In this document: positions 35,071-47,857 of the stretch, piece by piece
How positions within the stretch are numbered: position 1 is the first letter of the stretch
Layout of the letters: the number at the start of each line of letters is the position of its first letter
Assembly: GCA_950106755.1 (NCBI GenBank)
Contig: OX467088.1
Location: 19,080,001 to 19,144,000 of the forward strand
Reading direction: 5' to 3'
Source of the DNA: Climacium dendroides
Taxonomy: Eukaryota > Streptophyta > Bryopsida > Hypnales > Climaciaceae
DNA: 64,000 nucleotides
Program-made: the position numbers and the translations under genes
Notes under the pieces: generated by a model
Database searches by the model: none
Told to the model about the DNA's origin: nothing
What the model saw: only the letters and a program-made list of their open reading frames with translations

Positions 35071-37165
35071 AAAACAATTAAATTGTTTTTTTAATTTAAA
35101 AAATTAAAAAATTAAAAATTTGACAATACTATAGTGGTTTTCAGCAGGGAAAACAATCTCAAAATAGTCTTTGGGAGACCTCAAATCCCCTCTAACGTCA
35201 TAAAAGCTATGATTTATACAATGTGCACAACCAAGATGTAATCTAAAACCAAGTTATACCAATCAATGATGCAATAGGTCAAGTCATAGTCATTGAATAA
35301 TTTTACATAGGCATTGGATATGTTTTATTCCATTTATCAACAAACAAGCAACTCAATAGAATGCTTCAACGTGTCATTTTTGTACTCATGAAGGTATATT
35401 GTTTCATAGTGAATTCTAATATTGAAGTTATAGTAGAAAAATTTTAAACTAATTACAATAGGAAGAGTGGTGAGTCCAAATTTTGACATTTCATGAAGAG
35501 CATGATTTTCTACTTATACAAAACATGTCATTATCCATTATTGTATGAGTGATTTGTATAAAGATCCATTTGTAGGGTAATTGCCCCTTATAATTGTAAA
35601 CTTGAAAGTAGTTTCAAGCCACTAAATTGAAACAATTGAAGTCAAGCTAATTGGAGATAATCTTATATTTTCTATATACCTACCAACTTTACCAATGGTT
35701 CATAAAAGTAGGGGGCCTACAACCTCATACAATTACAAATAAAGGACAAGTTATAAATACAATGGAAAGTATGTAAATTTGCATAAAATTCTTGAATGAG
35801 AAAATAGGAGACAAAGGCTTTTTTTATTTTTTAAGAAGTGCCAAAGTGGCAGTATAAAATGTTATAGTGGTGCTCCAAATTTCAACATTCATCCATATAT
35901 TGGATAGAAAACATCACATTAGCACGTATCACATGTTTATAAATTGGTTTTCATCCACAATATAACAATTTCATCCAAGATTTTAATTCAAGTTTTAATT
36001 CAAGTTTAATCTTTTGGTGATTTCATTCAAGTTTTTTGACAATTTTTTGGCATTTTTTAGCCAAATCATTTTTTTTAAGTGCAATTTGGCACCAAAAAGC
36101 CCCTCCCAAAAGCTTAGTAGGGGATCCTCTTATACAACTACAAAATAAAAGACAAATTATATACAATGGACACAATGCACATTAGCATAACATACTTCAA
36201 TGGAAAGGCAAGGGAATTCTTATGCAATTTGGTATTGCAATAAGAATACATTCATGTTACACGACATGGGCAAGCTTGCATTCACGATGTCAGGTTGTGA
36301 AAGGCCTTGATTCTTGCGAGCAGAGGGTCCCTTCCCTTGAAGAAGAAATTTCAAGAGAATTTTTGAGTGGAAAGTTCACACGGGGAGCAACCTAATAATC
36401 CTCACTCAGATAATTGAAATTTTAGAAAGGCTGCCTGGTCGGTACAGTACTTCAAATGGTACAAAGCCAACCTTTTGACTTGAAAAGGTAACAGTAATTT
36501 TTATTATCTTTATCTGCGCCAGCCTGATCCTCAAGTGACAGTGCCCATGCGGAGTGAGATATTTTTAAAAGCGGTGCGCACCCATACGCTGCTTTAGAAG
36601 ATATTTCCAGGAAGGATCATTTCGTCAGGATGCTACAGTACAGGGATTCAGTTCTGCCACTTAACACAATCATTTAGAGGTGCACTGTAGATTTCTTTCA
36701 GCATTAAACCATTGATTATTGCGGCTACAAAGTACAAACCAACATTTCAATCGCCTTGGAACTGAAATTTTGAATCCACAGGGGACTATTAAAGCTACTT
36801 CTACACTATCAACAATAAAAACAGTTTCATCAAGATTGAGTGATGAGCAAAATGTTGACAAGATCACAGAACAATTCACTTCAACAACCTGTGCAAACTC
36901 CAACCAAAAAAACAGATGGTAAAAAACACTTGAAAATGCCAAAGGCAGAGTCACGCTCGCCCCCGATATATTAATGTGTCCAAGACTTATATTTTAATTT
37001 ACATCCTACATCCTACACCAGCAAGTACCGAGTCATAAAACTTCACAAGTGGAGAAGTCTCTCACTGGAACAATTTTAATAACCAAAACGACTACGTGAT
37101 CTTGTTGATGTTCTTGCAAAGCTCCAAACTGAAGCTTGCCAAGCGTGAAACTCCTAGACTTCAAT
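35071..37165. other. AT-rich intergenic, then bZIP 3' flank
   Basis: Contains the second copy of the dispersed repeat found at 13600-13755 (about 35755-35910). From about 36230 the GC content rises, and the last 500 bp are probably the bZIP 3' UTR. The open frames at 36670-36954 show no family resemblance. Confidence 0.4.
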
Positions 37166-39802
37166 CTAACCACACTTGAAACACTCAGCGAACTCAAGCC
37201 ATCGGTCTGCCTCTAACGTGGAGTCCAATCCAAAGGAATTAGCAAAGCAAGGACTTGGCTCAGGAAAACCATTGGTGTCACCACCAGGGGGTGCAGTCCG
37301 TGGTCTATTGGACTGGGAGAACACCAAGCTCTTACGAGACTCAGTTGATGCGCTGCGAGATCCCCAAAACGAAGCACCTCCTGCAATTCCAGATTCGGCA
37401 AAGGACCGTTTCTTCCCCACTCGGCAGGCTGAGAAAGATCTACGTACAGGGCTTAATTCTGCTTTGTTGCAGTTGCTGTTGTCGTCGTCGACATTGCTGG
37501 TTGCAACGTCCATGTCGTTCTCATTGGGACAGGGGCAGCCGGGACTGCCTGCAGACATGGATGGTGAGGACGCTCCATCGTTCACATGGCTGTCACGCAT
37601 CAAGCTTGGATCCACCGATGTTCGGTCACCACCCTGTGATAAGGTAGAGGACATTGAAACCATCAGGAACCAGATCTCTTTGTCTAAACCCTGTTACAAG
37701 CAGCACCTCATCTCCTCCAATCAACACTTGGTTGGTTTTCAATTAGCAAGATGGGTGTCATCATGACTTGGCTAATAATGTCTATGGCCACTGATTTTGA
37801 ATGGAAATGAGGTTGTATACTGTCCCAGCAACAGTGGTCTACAAACTCCCACTTCGAATGATTGCATACGAAATCATTACATACAGTGATAAAACAAGCG
37901 ACCTTGCAATTCCTGTACCCAAAGTTTGACTCCCGTGACCCGAAATGATTCTTTCGACGGCTTCGGAGTGATCTCGCAACGAAAGGACACTACTACAAAT
38001 TGGTTAAAATCCTTAAAGTGACGGAAAGAGAATCGACAACGGCGGTGGCTTAGCTCATTGTCAATTGAGAAGAGCAAAAAAAATTGAGTTGAAGTTCGTA
38101 CTATTTCGCGAGAGTTTGCACAGGTTGTTTGCTGACTAGCACATTCATCAAAAGCAGAAGCCGCCACTTTCTTCGGCTTTTCAGTGTCTAATTCTTTGGC
38201 CAACTTGTCGACTTTCTTCAGTAAATTCGTATTCTGATCCTCAAATTTCTTAGCTACTTGAATGGCAACGCTGACCTTCTTGTGCAACGTCGAGTTCTCT
38301 ACGCGTAGTTGTGCTGTCTGACCACCAAACATAACGGTCGATAACAGTGTGCACACGAACTAGAGCAACCATAAAGCCATCGAGACGTTACAGAGGACCT
38401 TCAACAATGACAAATGCAAGAACTTCAATCGAACATTTGACATAGAACATTGCTTGCACAAATCAAATAATGCACTATCAAATGGGTGTCGAGAAAGAGC
38501 GACCAATTCGACATAGAAAGAGCATTTTCACCAGAACTTCTAACTGGTCGAGGCGCTCTTGCCGTCTTTGCCGAGACCGTTGCGCGGATGCCCTATTCGA
38601 TAACATTCTGTTTGCCATTCAAACCACTTTTTCAAATACATATCTTCAAGATCCATTTCTAAACAGTCCTTCAAATTTGATTGCATTCCAAATATTGACA
38701 ATTTTTTTCAACGGATTCACGATTAAATGACTTAATTCCCCCTGTAGAATATGACATTCTACCACTATACGAATAGCAGATTTCGAGAACGGTGCCAGCT
38801 AAAAGTTACATAGAGCAGAGTTATGCCAAATTAGAGCAAAATGAAAGTTTCGACATACCCGCATGTGAACACAACGTCTCAGTAGCTTGAGGAGCTTTCA
38901 TGTTCAAAACGAGCTCTCAACTTCGCAAACCATTCTTTCCATGCCAATTCAGACGGTGCTCCACAAGGACATGGACAGGAATTTCTGACAATCCTAGAAT
39001 GTTATGTGACTTAACACTTAGATTAATATCTTTCCCTCTACGGTAGACTTAAGCTTGTACTTTGAAATTCTTTGTAGCTTAAAACCACCCCCAAACAACC
39101 AGTTCCTTACCTCCTCTTCCGCTTCTCGTCGATGGGTCGAGTCTCCAGATCTTCATCATCACTGCACATGTCCACCGAAGCCTCCAGAGTGGACTCCCGC
39201 TGCTGCAACGGATCGCAGTTAAATGCACTCCGCATGGACTGATTCTCACTCCACTGCTGCAAATCCACGGTCGAACTCGCCACACAACTCACCTGAGAAT
39301 CCCCAAGAGCTTGCGGCGTCAAGCTCAAGCTGGTAGAGATTCCGAAGCTCGGACATGGCGTCGGCGTCACGTCCGCCTGCATCATGCGCTCAATCCACGA
39401 GGAGCAAGCTGCAGATTGCATTGAGGAGCGCACTTGTCCTGGCAACAACTGTGAAGAAAATCCATTTGAGCCGGAAAACAATCCTCGGTGTGAAGAGGAG
39501 TACTCCTGCTGCAACCCCGTTTGTTGCTGATGCGGTGTGGTTGTTGGCTCCAGTGCTTCCTCGAAACGGGGAATGTAATACGTCGGCAACGACAGGGCAC
39601 GAATGGTGTCAAGGTTTCCATTTTGAGAGAGAAAAGGCTCCTGCTGTTGTAAGAAACTGGTGGCTGGATCCTGTGGCGAAGGGTATTGCCAGCCAGAGGA
39701 GGTGCTGTGGGAGCGTTGGAGCTCGTGAGCTATAGCGGAGTGTAAGTCGAGGGGGTTGGCTCCCTGAAAGGATGAATGCTGCGGTATTACCACGTGTTCC
39801 AT
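37166..39802 (-). CDS. bZIP transcription factor
   Basis: Deduced exons 39802-39111, 38607-38532, 38317-38102 and 37690-37166 join in phase to about 502 aa. The 76-nt second exon carries the heart of the basic region: MLSNRASAQRSRQRRQERLD. The N-x7-R signature is N235 to R243, preceded by DEKRKRR from exon 1. Heptads follow at L253, L260, L267, A274, F281, L288 and L295, with AQLRVENSTLHKK at the start of exon 3, so a dimerising zipper is expected. The N-terminus is rich in Q, S and P, as in activation regions. The C-terminus is serine-rich (SPVRRSFSACRVGKKRSFAE). It should bind ACGT-type sites as a dimer in the nucleus. The exon 3/4 junction is the least certain. It is head to head with the ARID-HMG gene. 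Confidence 0.85.
39791..39796. promoter_or_regulatory. G-box inside the first codons of the bZIP gene
   Basis: Codons 3-5 of the bZIP frame read as a CACGTG palindrome (ATGGAACACGTGG). G-boxes are classic bZIP targets, so self-regulation is conceivable. The position inside the coding sequence makes chance equally possible. Confidence 0.25.
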
Positions 39803-41035
39803 CCTGGAACCACAAAGCAACAAAGATAGAATGATTGTCGCTACAGGACTTGCAATCACCGAAGAGAGTTTTCAAGCTTTTTCATACAGGTCTCTGAACT
39901 TGCAAATCAGAGAGAGAGAGAGGCTACTAACTGATGCAGTTAGTCTTTCAGGGTATGGCCAACTTCAGAAATTGCAAGAGCTAAAGCAAAATTGCGGAGA
40001 GAGTGCACACGGAGACAAACGAAAGTATCCAGAGCGTAACCCTTGGATCTCGTCCTCTCAAAGAGCTTGAAATCAAGACGAAAATGAAAGTAGGGTAAGG
40101 GAAGAAGTAGTCACGCACAAGGAAGGCTCGGCGCCATAGCTGAAGGTGTTGTTCCGACTGTCATGTTCCATCACGAAACTGTGCTGCTAACAGCATTTCC
40201 TACAATTCTACCACCCCGGAGTCGAAGGAAAGTACACCAAGGAGAGGTACAAAGAACTTTGGAAAACGAAGAGACCAGGAGATCAAGAGCAAGCTCCTCA
40301 AGAGATCAGCACTCTCGTCTTCGCCAGGATCGTGACCAACAAGATCATTGCAAAGTCTGCCAAAATGGCGGCGATTGCAAAATTTCAAACTGTACCGCCG
40401 ATGCCTGATAGCCTAATTGCTGTTCTTACTCTTAACCAGCTGCAATTCTGCAAACCCAAAGGTATGACGTTCAAGAGAAGCAAGTCACGACATCACTGGC
40501 GTCTTCATTTTTCGTGGTTCCATAGCGGCGATCTTCAACAGCTGAGTGGCGAGATTCTCCAACGAAATAGAGTTCTATGGTAACATAAAATTCGAGAGAG
40601 CCTAACAGACACAGTCGCCGAAAGCGGATGATACTAAAAGCAAACTGGAGCTGGGATTGCAGTGGAAATGGCTTGCTGCGACTTCGGGCAACTGGGGCCG
40701 CCGTCGACAGGAATGGCGACGTGGATTTCGCGACAAGTGGGAGTTGTCTCTTCGGCAGGGTGGATAAAGCTCAGGCTCTGGGGTTTACCGCAGTCGGGCC
40801 ACTCCGAACTCGCCACGTCCGCCCTCCCACCTCGAAACTCCCGCTTTCTGCCCACTCCGAACTCGCCGCGTCAGCTGCCAACTCCGCAAGCGCTTCTTCT
40901 TCAGTTCGACGGGGAATGTTGAAATGCGCGGCGCGAGGTGCGGGCGGGGGCGGGCGGGCCTGCTTTCGCCTTCAAACTGGCGAAGTGGTGGCGCCAAAGT
41001 CGCAAACCCTGGCAAGCTTTCTGTTTTTGTTGCAA
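39803..41035. promoter_or_regulatory. Bidirectional promoter region, bZIP (-) and ARID-HMG (+)
   Basis: About 1.2 kb between two divergent start codons, GC-richer than average. Near 40937-40960 is a GC-box-like run (cgggcgggggcgggcgggcc). A roughly 20-bp direct repeat (ccactccgaactcgcc followed by acgtc or gcgtc) occurs near 40799 and 40853. Open frames here are not convincing genes and are probably 5' UTR. Confidence 0.5.
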
Positions 41036-44000
41036 ATGGATACCTCAGGTATGGAGCACTCGGTGCAGCTTCAGGTTAGTTGCATTCCCCGAATTTCTTG
41101 CGTTTTTTTGTTTGTGAAGGCGAAACGGTCTTGTGGCTCCTGGGGTTTTGGACTTTTCTCGGGGGGTTTAGTCGGTGAAGGGCTGGTTTCGTGGTTTGCA
41201 AAAATTTTATGCCAAGTTTTCATGCAGAATGGTCGTTTCTAGTGCTTCTTCAATTTCAGCTTTTTCTTCTTAGCATCAAACGATCATGCGAGGATGCGGA
41301 AGTACTGTTGCAAAAGCGTGTGCAAGTACGAGTGGCAAATGCTGAGTTACGAAGTGATTCTGTTTGAGTGGGAAGCCATTTTTTTTTGCGTTTTCTGAAA
41401 GTATGTTTAAACGTTACCGCGGAAGTAGAAGCTTTATCTTCACGAGAAAGAGAATTGGAATATTCCAGTGCCGAATTAATGAGTACTTCCTGACGAGATT
41501 AGGGTTTATCTTACATTTCGGCTATGTTTCGTAATCAGAGCATAAATCTGCAGCATTGTCAGGAACATTGCTGTTAAGAAGCTGGCACGCGTGGTTCGAA
41601 ATTTTTAGAGCTGCTTTGCTGATATTCTTTAAGGTGCAATCGGTTGATAAAGCGCCGTGAGAGTGTGACTAGCTAGTGTCGTAACCGAGGAATCATTAGC
41701 TTTATGGTCTCCAGCTTTCGGCATTCCTGATATGTGAAGTTTCATCTGAAGTTCCTGTCGTTTACTTGAATGCAGAGTGCTGGAGAAAGTAGTGAACAGA
41801 ATATGGAGAATGTTGCGGCAGTAGTGGAGTCGAGGGTAGTAGAATCAGAAATTTCATTTGAGCCTGCGCGTGCACAAATTGCGTTGGGTGGAATCGGAGA
41901 TGGCGTTCCAGCTATGCATGGAGATTGGCCTTTGAAGGGGTGCAGTGACTTAAGCCACAGCGAAGTGGATGGACGTAGGGGTGCTTCTCATGGCCATGAT
42001 GAGAAACAAGAATCAGGTATGAACACATGATGCTAGTGCTTCTTCTAGGTCTTCGTTCTTCACTTTTGCGCGGAATCTGCATATCAAATGGCTCTCAAAG
42101 CTAAATAAAACTAGAAATTTTACTTTGGAAGCTAATGTTTGATCATAGCCGCTTTCAAAACATATCGTTAAAACATGTAGGGTATCATTTTTTTTTTCTA
42201 CTGGTGCATGTTGTTATATTCCTTTAATCTTCCTAAATGATATATTCTACAGCAATAGATATGGAAGTGGCCACATTTGGCTATTTGAACACTCATTGAT
42301 ATCACATAGTGGTGCTCTTTCTAAAATTTTAGCGTGGATTTGTGATACAACAGGTTTGTTGGTAGAAACCAGCGGTCAAACTGAGCGGTTTCCACAAGTG
42401 TCTGAGCTTGGAGGACACTCAGAAGCGCCAAAAGAGTCGAATGTAACTAGACCTGATGTTGAACGGCATCTGGTGCGGTCTGATAATGTCGGATATCAGA
42501 ATCCTCCTTCGCCAGAGCAGCTGCAGGGCGAGGTTGTGAAGGCAGATCAGAATGGCACTCCGACTAATCAACCTTCAATGACGCCAGGGTTTCCCAGTGA
42601 AAGCCTTAGCAACTCTGCAGTGGCCAGGGATACGAGTAGCATCCCCGGCATTTCTATGTTGGCCAATCAGTCGATTCCTCCCGCCGTGTTTAAGCACGAG
42701 GAAGTGGTTGCGAGTAAGGAGGTCTTTGCGGAAGCTCTCAACAAGTTCCACACAGTGCTTGGAACGCGCCTCACGTAAGCTTGTACAAGGTTATCCAAAT
42801 GTTGTAGTCTCGGGTGTTTGGAGTGCAAGTGCTTGAGACAGAGTGCATTGACAGTGAGAATTGAACCGATAGCCAGCCTTTTTGCCTGGAAGCATTGTGG
42901 GTAAAGTGCTGCTCAGGTAAACTCCAGTGTATTTTTCAGTGGAGAGAATGTTCCTGAGCTGTACATTTCAGGGGCTGAGCAGCACTCTCCCAAAATCTTC
43001 GTTCAATGGAAAAATATCAACTTTAGTTGTGTGCATATGATGCCGTTCTGTTACACTTTGGTCAGTGCTTCGCTTTAAACTTAATAGCTGTCAACCATGG
43101 GCTTTGAAGTTGTGCAGCATTCGGATGCCCTATTATGTATAATTATGTCTCTTGGTATTCATCAGGTTGCGGTATTGATTTGCAATATTCAAGAGCTCAT
43201 ACGGATTTTCTACATGTTGCAGGAAGAAGGGTAGAAGAGGGAGGGAAAGGGCTGCTGATGTGAAGACCTTCGAAGAAAGCATCGCTGGGTAAGTCGTGTA
43301 ATTCGGACCTTATGCTGCTCAGAATGCTGTGCATGTCTCAGAAGATCCCCCATTAGATTGACAAAGTTATTAATTATGCGTTACATTTTCAATATAATGA
43401 GACCGTAGATCAATATCAGTATATCGTTTAATAACTGTCAATTGAATGCTGGTTTGAATTCAACTTAATTGTTGCCAATGCAATATCAAGGAAATGCCAA
43501 TGACACTAACATGACATTAACGTTGAGTTAAACCATTTTCATTATACTAACATCAACTTAGCATAAAAATGCAATATGAGAGCTATAGGAATCTAATGTA
43601 TTAACTTAACATTAAGAACTTTTGTCATGTTAGTGTAATGAAAATGGTTCAACTCAATGTAATAAGAGGTCTTTTGGGTGATGCACTGATCTCAGTTCTT
43701 TATAGCTGTTTATTTTATAGCCTGTTTATTTTACGTGGTACTACAGCATACCCAATACTGTTTTTGCAGAATTCCAAAGTTGGGAGGACATGACCTTGAT
43801 CTATATCTTCTTTATGTTGAAGTCACATCTCGTGGGGGTTTGGAGCAGGTAAATCTGCTTGTCACTTCCTTTCCGGCAGTGTATCCCTCAGTCAGTATTA
43901 GGCCTTCTTTGATGTGATTTTGCCTGTTTTTTTTTTTTTTTCTTTTTGGATGTCAGATTTCCTTAGTATCACGGTGATCTTTTTTCCCGTGTAAATTTTA

Positions 44001-46604
44001 CTGAGAGATTCTCTAGGACCGGAAGATGATATAAAAATATGCAGGAGTGCTAAAATTTTGCACAAATTCTCGTTGGATCAGGTTATTAAAGACAGGAAAT
44101 GGAAGGAGGTCACGAACAGTTTCAAGTTTGCTGAAACCACCACCAGTGCTTCCTACGTTTTACGCAAGTATTATGTTGGACTTCTGTACTACTTCGAGCA
44201 AGCCTATTTACATGGGAAGACGGGCCCTCTGATTCCGCCTCCTAGTACGTGTTCATTTCTGCCTCTTGACTGGCTCAATTGTCATATTCATATAAGCTGC
44301 ATCTTTGGTTATTTCGTATTTGTGACTATGATAAAGACCAATGTCAAGATGGCTTGTGGAGAGAAGTTTGTGGTGAATGCTATGAACAAGGAAATTGTAT
44401 CTCATACTTGGTTTAATTTTGTTTTTGTATTGGCAGTATCAATGCCTGGGCCAAGCCCTTTTGGTGTTAAGAGAAGCGATTCCGCAGTGGGAATAGCATT
44501 CACACCTACAGAGGGTCAACCGGGCTTTAAGAGAACCAGAAAGAGGAAGCTCCTGCCCATTCAAGCAGTGCCAGGTTTATATTGGTCTGATCATTTTTCT
44601 TTACTTTTGACATCCTTGGCTTTTGCTTTGGAAACCATTATTACCGTGAGCTTTACAAGGCAGTACTTGCGAGTTCAGTTCTCTGTTGTGGAGCAACTCC
44701 TCGTCCTGATCCCATCTATGTTGCACATTTGCGTGAATTTTATGCGTTGGTGATGTTCTTAACTTCAAATTGCCCAAGCTAAAAATGGAAGTTTCACTTT
44801 GGAGGCGAATATTCGGTAGCAGTAACACTTAAAACTTATTTCTAATTGTTTACAAATGTAGGGTATGATTTCTTCTTTCTATTGGTACATTTTGTCACCT
44901 TCCTTAAAGCTTCCTAAGTGATTCATTTCAACTTCTCGTAGATGTTGAAGCAAACACTATTGGCAGTTGGGGGTTAACTGGATAGAGATGTAAATTACTT
45001 TGAACTCACATGTGTGTTTGATGGGACTTTGCAGTTATGGATCCGGCTTTGTCCGTTGGGGTCACAGTGCGCAGTACTATTGAAGGGAAATTTGAGCATG
45101 GATACCTCGTCTCGGTCACAGTGGGCACGGAGAAAATGCGAGGGTTGATATATCACGTGCCACCCATGCAGAGGGCTCCACAACATGCCTCCATCCCTAA
45201 TTATGAGTCCACCATCGGGGCAGAGCCTATTCTGATTCGGGAGGAGCCCAGTCTCCGTAAAATGAAGCGGAAACGCAGACGGGCTGATGACATACCTAAA
45301 AAGGATCCAAATGCACCACGTCCCAACCGGACGGGCTACAATTTTTTCTTTGCTGAACAGCGTGCCAAGCTGAAAGCCTTGCATCCTGAAAAAGACAAAG
45401 AGCTGAGCAGGATGATTGGGGATGCCTGGAATAAACTCACAGAGGAGGAGAAAACGGTGAGTATATGGTTTGTCCTTCTCCCGAATCTCAAGTGGTTTTC
45501 TAGGTCGATTTGATTTAAATCTCTTGTGAGGTAGAGGATACGATTTTCGTCACATTAACCAATACGTAAGAGAGTGCTTTCATTGGGTGATCACGATAGC
45601 GCTGTGGAGAAACCACTTTGGATACAAGAGATGCATATTTTGAGACCAAGTTTTTATCACTATGTTTGAAAGTTCTTATGCAATCATTCTAAGTGGGAGG
45701 CTGTAAACCACTAGGGACGGACAGTTGACAAACTCATTTCCATTCAAAGGCATGTGGCCATGGGCATTTAGCCAAGTCATGCGTATACCACTTGAAGACC
45801 AACCAAGTGTAGTGTATTGGAAGAGATCAGTTGGTGTTGGTAACAGGGGTAGGTCAACAGGAGGCGGGACAAGGTCCCGAACGGTTCAGTATAGTTTACC
45901 TTAGCAAAGCAATCTTACGAATTATATGTGCATGTTTTGATGCAACCAGAAAAATTTGGCTCTATCGCATGCGTCTGGTTTTGCATATTAGTTGTATCTA
46001 AGTTTTAGAAGAGACGTGTCATATCTCTACAAATGAGTTTGTCGCAGTTGTAATGTTCTGTACGTTCATGAATCTGCAGCCTTATCAAGACCGAGGTGTG
46101 CAAGACAAAGAGAGATACAAGATAGAGCTACGCAAGTATCTGGAATTACTGAAATCCCAGAATGGATCGATCCCAATGGAGTTAGCAGCTGAGCATGAAG
46201 TGGACGATGCAAAGGAAAAATTGAAGGAGGCTGTTGTTGATGCTGCTATTGATGTTGCTGTTGATGTTGCTGTTAATAATGCTGTTGATGTTGCTGTTGA
46301 TGATGTTGTTAATGATGTTACCACAAAGTCCGTGACTACTGACGCCCCTGTTGGAAACCATCATTTTCCGACTGCATCTGATGATACAGGGAAGGCTGTC
46401 ACAGATGCCACAAATGGGAGTTACAACCCTGTTGCTGTGGAGGAGGGTAACACGGCCAACACTGTTCCTGTTGCTCCAGTTGGGAATGATAATCAACTTG
46501 ATGTCGACGATGGTATTCCGAACACCATTAAAGAGGCACCTGATGGGAGTGTAAACCTGCTTGCTACAATGGACTTTGACAGTGAAGCAGAACATCCTCT
46601 GTAG
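41036..46604 (+). CDS. ARID-HMG box DNA-binding protein
   Basis: Plant-specific architecture (ARID plus HMG box, as in Arabidopsis HMGB9/10/11/15), a nuclear AT-rich DNA-binding and DNA-bending protein. Deduced exons: 41036-41074, 41776-42016, 42354-42774, 43223-43288, 43770-43848, 44082-44244, 44437-44574, 45035-45456 and 46080-46604. All junctions are GT/AG and in phase, giving about 697 aa. ARID (about 215-325) includes IPKLGGHDLDLYLLYVEVTS, RKWKEVTNSF and SASYVLRKYYVGLLYYFEQA. A basic KRTRKRK follows. The HMG box (471-543) runs from KKDPNAPRPNRTGYNFFFAE to PYQDRG. Beyond it is an A/V/D/N-rich stretch near 590 (AIDVAVDVAVNNAVDVAVDD) encoded by a gttgatgttgct expansion. The N-terminal 200 residues are longer and more disordered-looking than in angiosperm homologues. 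Intron 4 contains a foldback. Confidence 0.92.
43521..43658. repeat. Foldback in intron 4 of the ARID-HMG gene
   Basis: Arms of about 32 bp, ttgagttaaaccattttcat at left and atgaaaatggttcaactcaa at right with two or three mismatches, separated by about 75 bp. It resembles a small MITE and could form a hairpin in the pre-mRNA. Confidence 0.8.
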
Positions 46605-47337
46605 GCAAGTCTTTGAGGAAAGAAGCAGGTTTACCAAGCCGGTTTCATCTCTCGACCTCATCAGTTTGAGAATTCCAAGCAACCTTGACAGACCAGGCAT
46701 CATTTCTGAGGGGGTGATTGATGTCCAAGTTGATACTGCCGGTTTCATCTTGAGTGTGGACTGCCAATTTGTGCACACGCTATACGTGAACATGGTCTTC
46801 AGGAGAATTTCAAACCAAGGTGGGCTTGTACTTCTTAAAGAAAACAGTTGACATTCATTTCAGCCATAGCACTGAAATTTCCCTGGGTATGAGTAGCGGA
46901 CGGTTTGGTTACAGTGTTGCATTGGGGTAGTTTATTGTTAGACTTACTACCGTCCCTGTATGACCAATAGAGATCTCATGGGATTAGGCCCATTTGCAGC
47001 TAGATTCTTCATTTGTGCCGAAATAGAGATGTGTCCAATTTGGTTCAAGTGCAGGTGCACAGTGCTCCGAGAATTCAGTTGATGTTAGTATTTTCCAAAG
47101 TTCAATTATAGTGGATTCTTGTGTTTAATGTTGTAAACATCCAATTTGCTGTGCCCGTGTTCTTCAGTACTACCATTTTGTGCTATCTTCTTTGTACTGG
47201 AACCCTTTCACTGCAGGAGTTTCTAGTCTGCCTTCGAGTTTACATCCAAGCAGGGGCACCAAAAATCCATGTTCCATGGTAGAACCACTTTCAACATATT
47301 CTTCATGCATGTCTACCCATCTTGAAGTAAGATCCAG
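46605..47337. other. ARID-HMG 3' flank
   Basis: Probable 3' UTR, still of genic base composition. A 96-codon open frame at 46561-46851 overlaps the end of the CDS in another frame and shows no domain, so I do not call it. Confidence 0.5.
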
Positions 47338-47857
47338 CACTACCAAAATAGGGTGTTGTTTCTGACACTTTTTTTTTTACATTGTTTTCAATACTGAAGT
47401 ATTAAAAAACAAAATGTCATGAAACATTTCAATACTTTTCTCAATAACAAAGTGTTGAAAACAATTAAATTTTTTTTCAATACTAAAGTGTTAAAAAGAC
47501 AATTTCTGCTTAACTCATTTTGAAAATTCATAACTAGTCCCATAAAAGTCCAAAAAATACAAAACAACTTGGGTTGGATTTGTCTTTCTATTGATTCTCA
47601 AGGAAATTCAAATAAAAAGTATTTTGAGAAGTTGCATGGTAGTTGCTTGGGCTACCCAAGCAGCTTTGGTAGGCATAGGCACCTTAGAAATTCTAAGCAA
47701 GTAGTCGAATAATTCACTCTAGCAATCCAAAAAAGTCAAGATTTATATTTCTTTTTTTGGTTACTTTTTTCAGCATCTTTTCCAACTTTCTTATTGACAT
47801 TTTTTTCAACATTTTTTAACATTGAAATGTTGAAAACAACTCCCTTTTTTGGTATTG
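47338..47857. mobile_element. Non-autonomous CACTA-like element (520 bp)
   Basis: Starts CACTACCAAAATAGGGTGTT and ends with the imperfect inverse, whose complement reads CAATACCAAAAAAGGGAGTT. Sub-terminal repeats of the caatactnaagtgttnaaaa type lie inside both ends, as in CACTA transposons. No transposase frame. A 3-bp target duplication is not evident. Confidence 0.65.
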
